Shown here piece by piece: positions 63,670 through 64,000 of a DNA stretch of 64,000 bases (position 1 is its first letter; the number at the start of each line of letters is the position of its first letter). This DNA is from Uranotaenia lowii. Its lineage: Eukaryota > Arthropoda > Insecta > Diptera > Culicidae. The notes beneath the pieces were generated by a model that was not told the origin of the DNA, searched no databases, and saw only the letters and a list, made by a program, of their open reading frames with translations. The stretch spans positions 330,355,920 to 330,419,919 of the forward strand of contig NC_073692.1 in the NCBI RefSeq assembly GCF_029784155.1, written 5' to 3'. The translations under genes were made by a program, and so were the position numbers.

Positions 63670-64000
63670 CAGCTCTACCTGGTGGTGTCATTGCCTAGCT
63701 CAGAAGCCGTTTTGCGGAGAGTGAAAAAAGAGTGTTCTTTCTGTTTGTCTGTGCTTAAACGATCGCCTTGTCGCACGCAACGTTGGATAGAGATTTCTGG
63801 GGAGAGATTTTCATTGATGAGGAGCATGGAGGTTGATATAGACATTATTTTATCAAGAAGGGAAACCAAACCCGGGTGGCATTTCACGCACAACATTCAA
63901 CAAATAACATTTATTGACCCTGTCGAAAGCACGTTCAAAATCAAAAGAGAGCTTCGGCGGCAGACTAATTCAACTATTCGATCCTTAATCGCGACAAGCA
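63670..64000 (-). pseudogene. LINE reverse transcriptase fragment running off the right edge
   Basis: On the minus strand, FDFERAFDRVN (about 63960-63920) and, in another frame, ENLSPEISIQRCVRQGDRLS (about 63815-63745) are consecutive reverse transcriptase motifs of non-LTR elements. A frameshift lies between them near 63880. QGDRLS in place of QGDPLS and the abrupt loss of similarity after it indicate a decayed, truncated copy. It continues beyond 64000. Confidence 0.75.

Overview
This window looks like insect nuclear DNA, most likely from a fly-order genome and possibly a mosquito. It is AT-rich, has multi-exon genes with introns of about 60 bp next to introns over 10 kb, and carries hAT, Tc1-like, Helitron, Penelope, BEL/Pao and LINE remnants. 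Nothing bacterial or viral in layout was seen. The species call is inference.

Host genes occupy little of the 64 kb and all lie on the + strand. (1) An Alk-type receptor tyrosine kinase runs from 4697 to 21671. Twelve exons read in one consistent frame (1,217 codons plus stop): the end of a MAM domain, a glycine-rich domain, a cysteine-rich stretch, one transmembrane helix, a complete kinase domain and a low-complexity tail. The tail exon is separated from the kinase by a 12.7-kb intron full of transposons. The 5' end of the gene lies outside the window. Downstream are candidate 3' UTR segments at 21672-23050 and perhaps 28900-31650, separated by a 5.3-kb degenerate satellite. (2) Two exons of an unrecognised gene lie at 49249-49427 and 49597-49723. 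(3) A first coding exon with a calpain-A/B-like N-terminus lies at 60317-60760. Exons of (2) and (3) both end in phase 0 on the same strand, so they could be alternative first exons of one gene.

The rest is mainly mobile and repetitive DNA, much of it with readable boundaries. There are seven hAT-like non-autonomous elements with 8-bp target duplications (392, 12831, 33981, 36255, 54564, 56009 and 3579 starts). There is a tandem Helitron dimer (8884-12126) and two decayed reverse-orientation relatives (14055 and about 61500). A Tc1-like element is one 1.6-kb imperfect palindrome (37231-38816). Further TIR elements lie at 16259-17211, 31918-32840, 35014-36104 and 40045-42808. Retroelements are a frameshifted Penelope-like element with a GIY-YIG domain (17330-19490), a truncated LINE with a TAAG-repeat tail (19497-20245), a BEL/Pao gag-protease ORF (44875-47109) and a LINE RT fragment at the right edge. 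Satellites include the GAATTCTGA array (23450-28800), a TTCTGAC array (47180-48010) and an alternating CATGTGACATAAT/CATGCAACATAAT array (50630-51335).

Exon boundaries were read from splice consensus and frame. Family names come from motif recognition without database searches.
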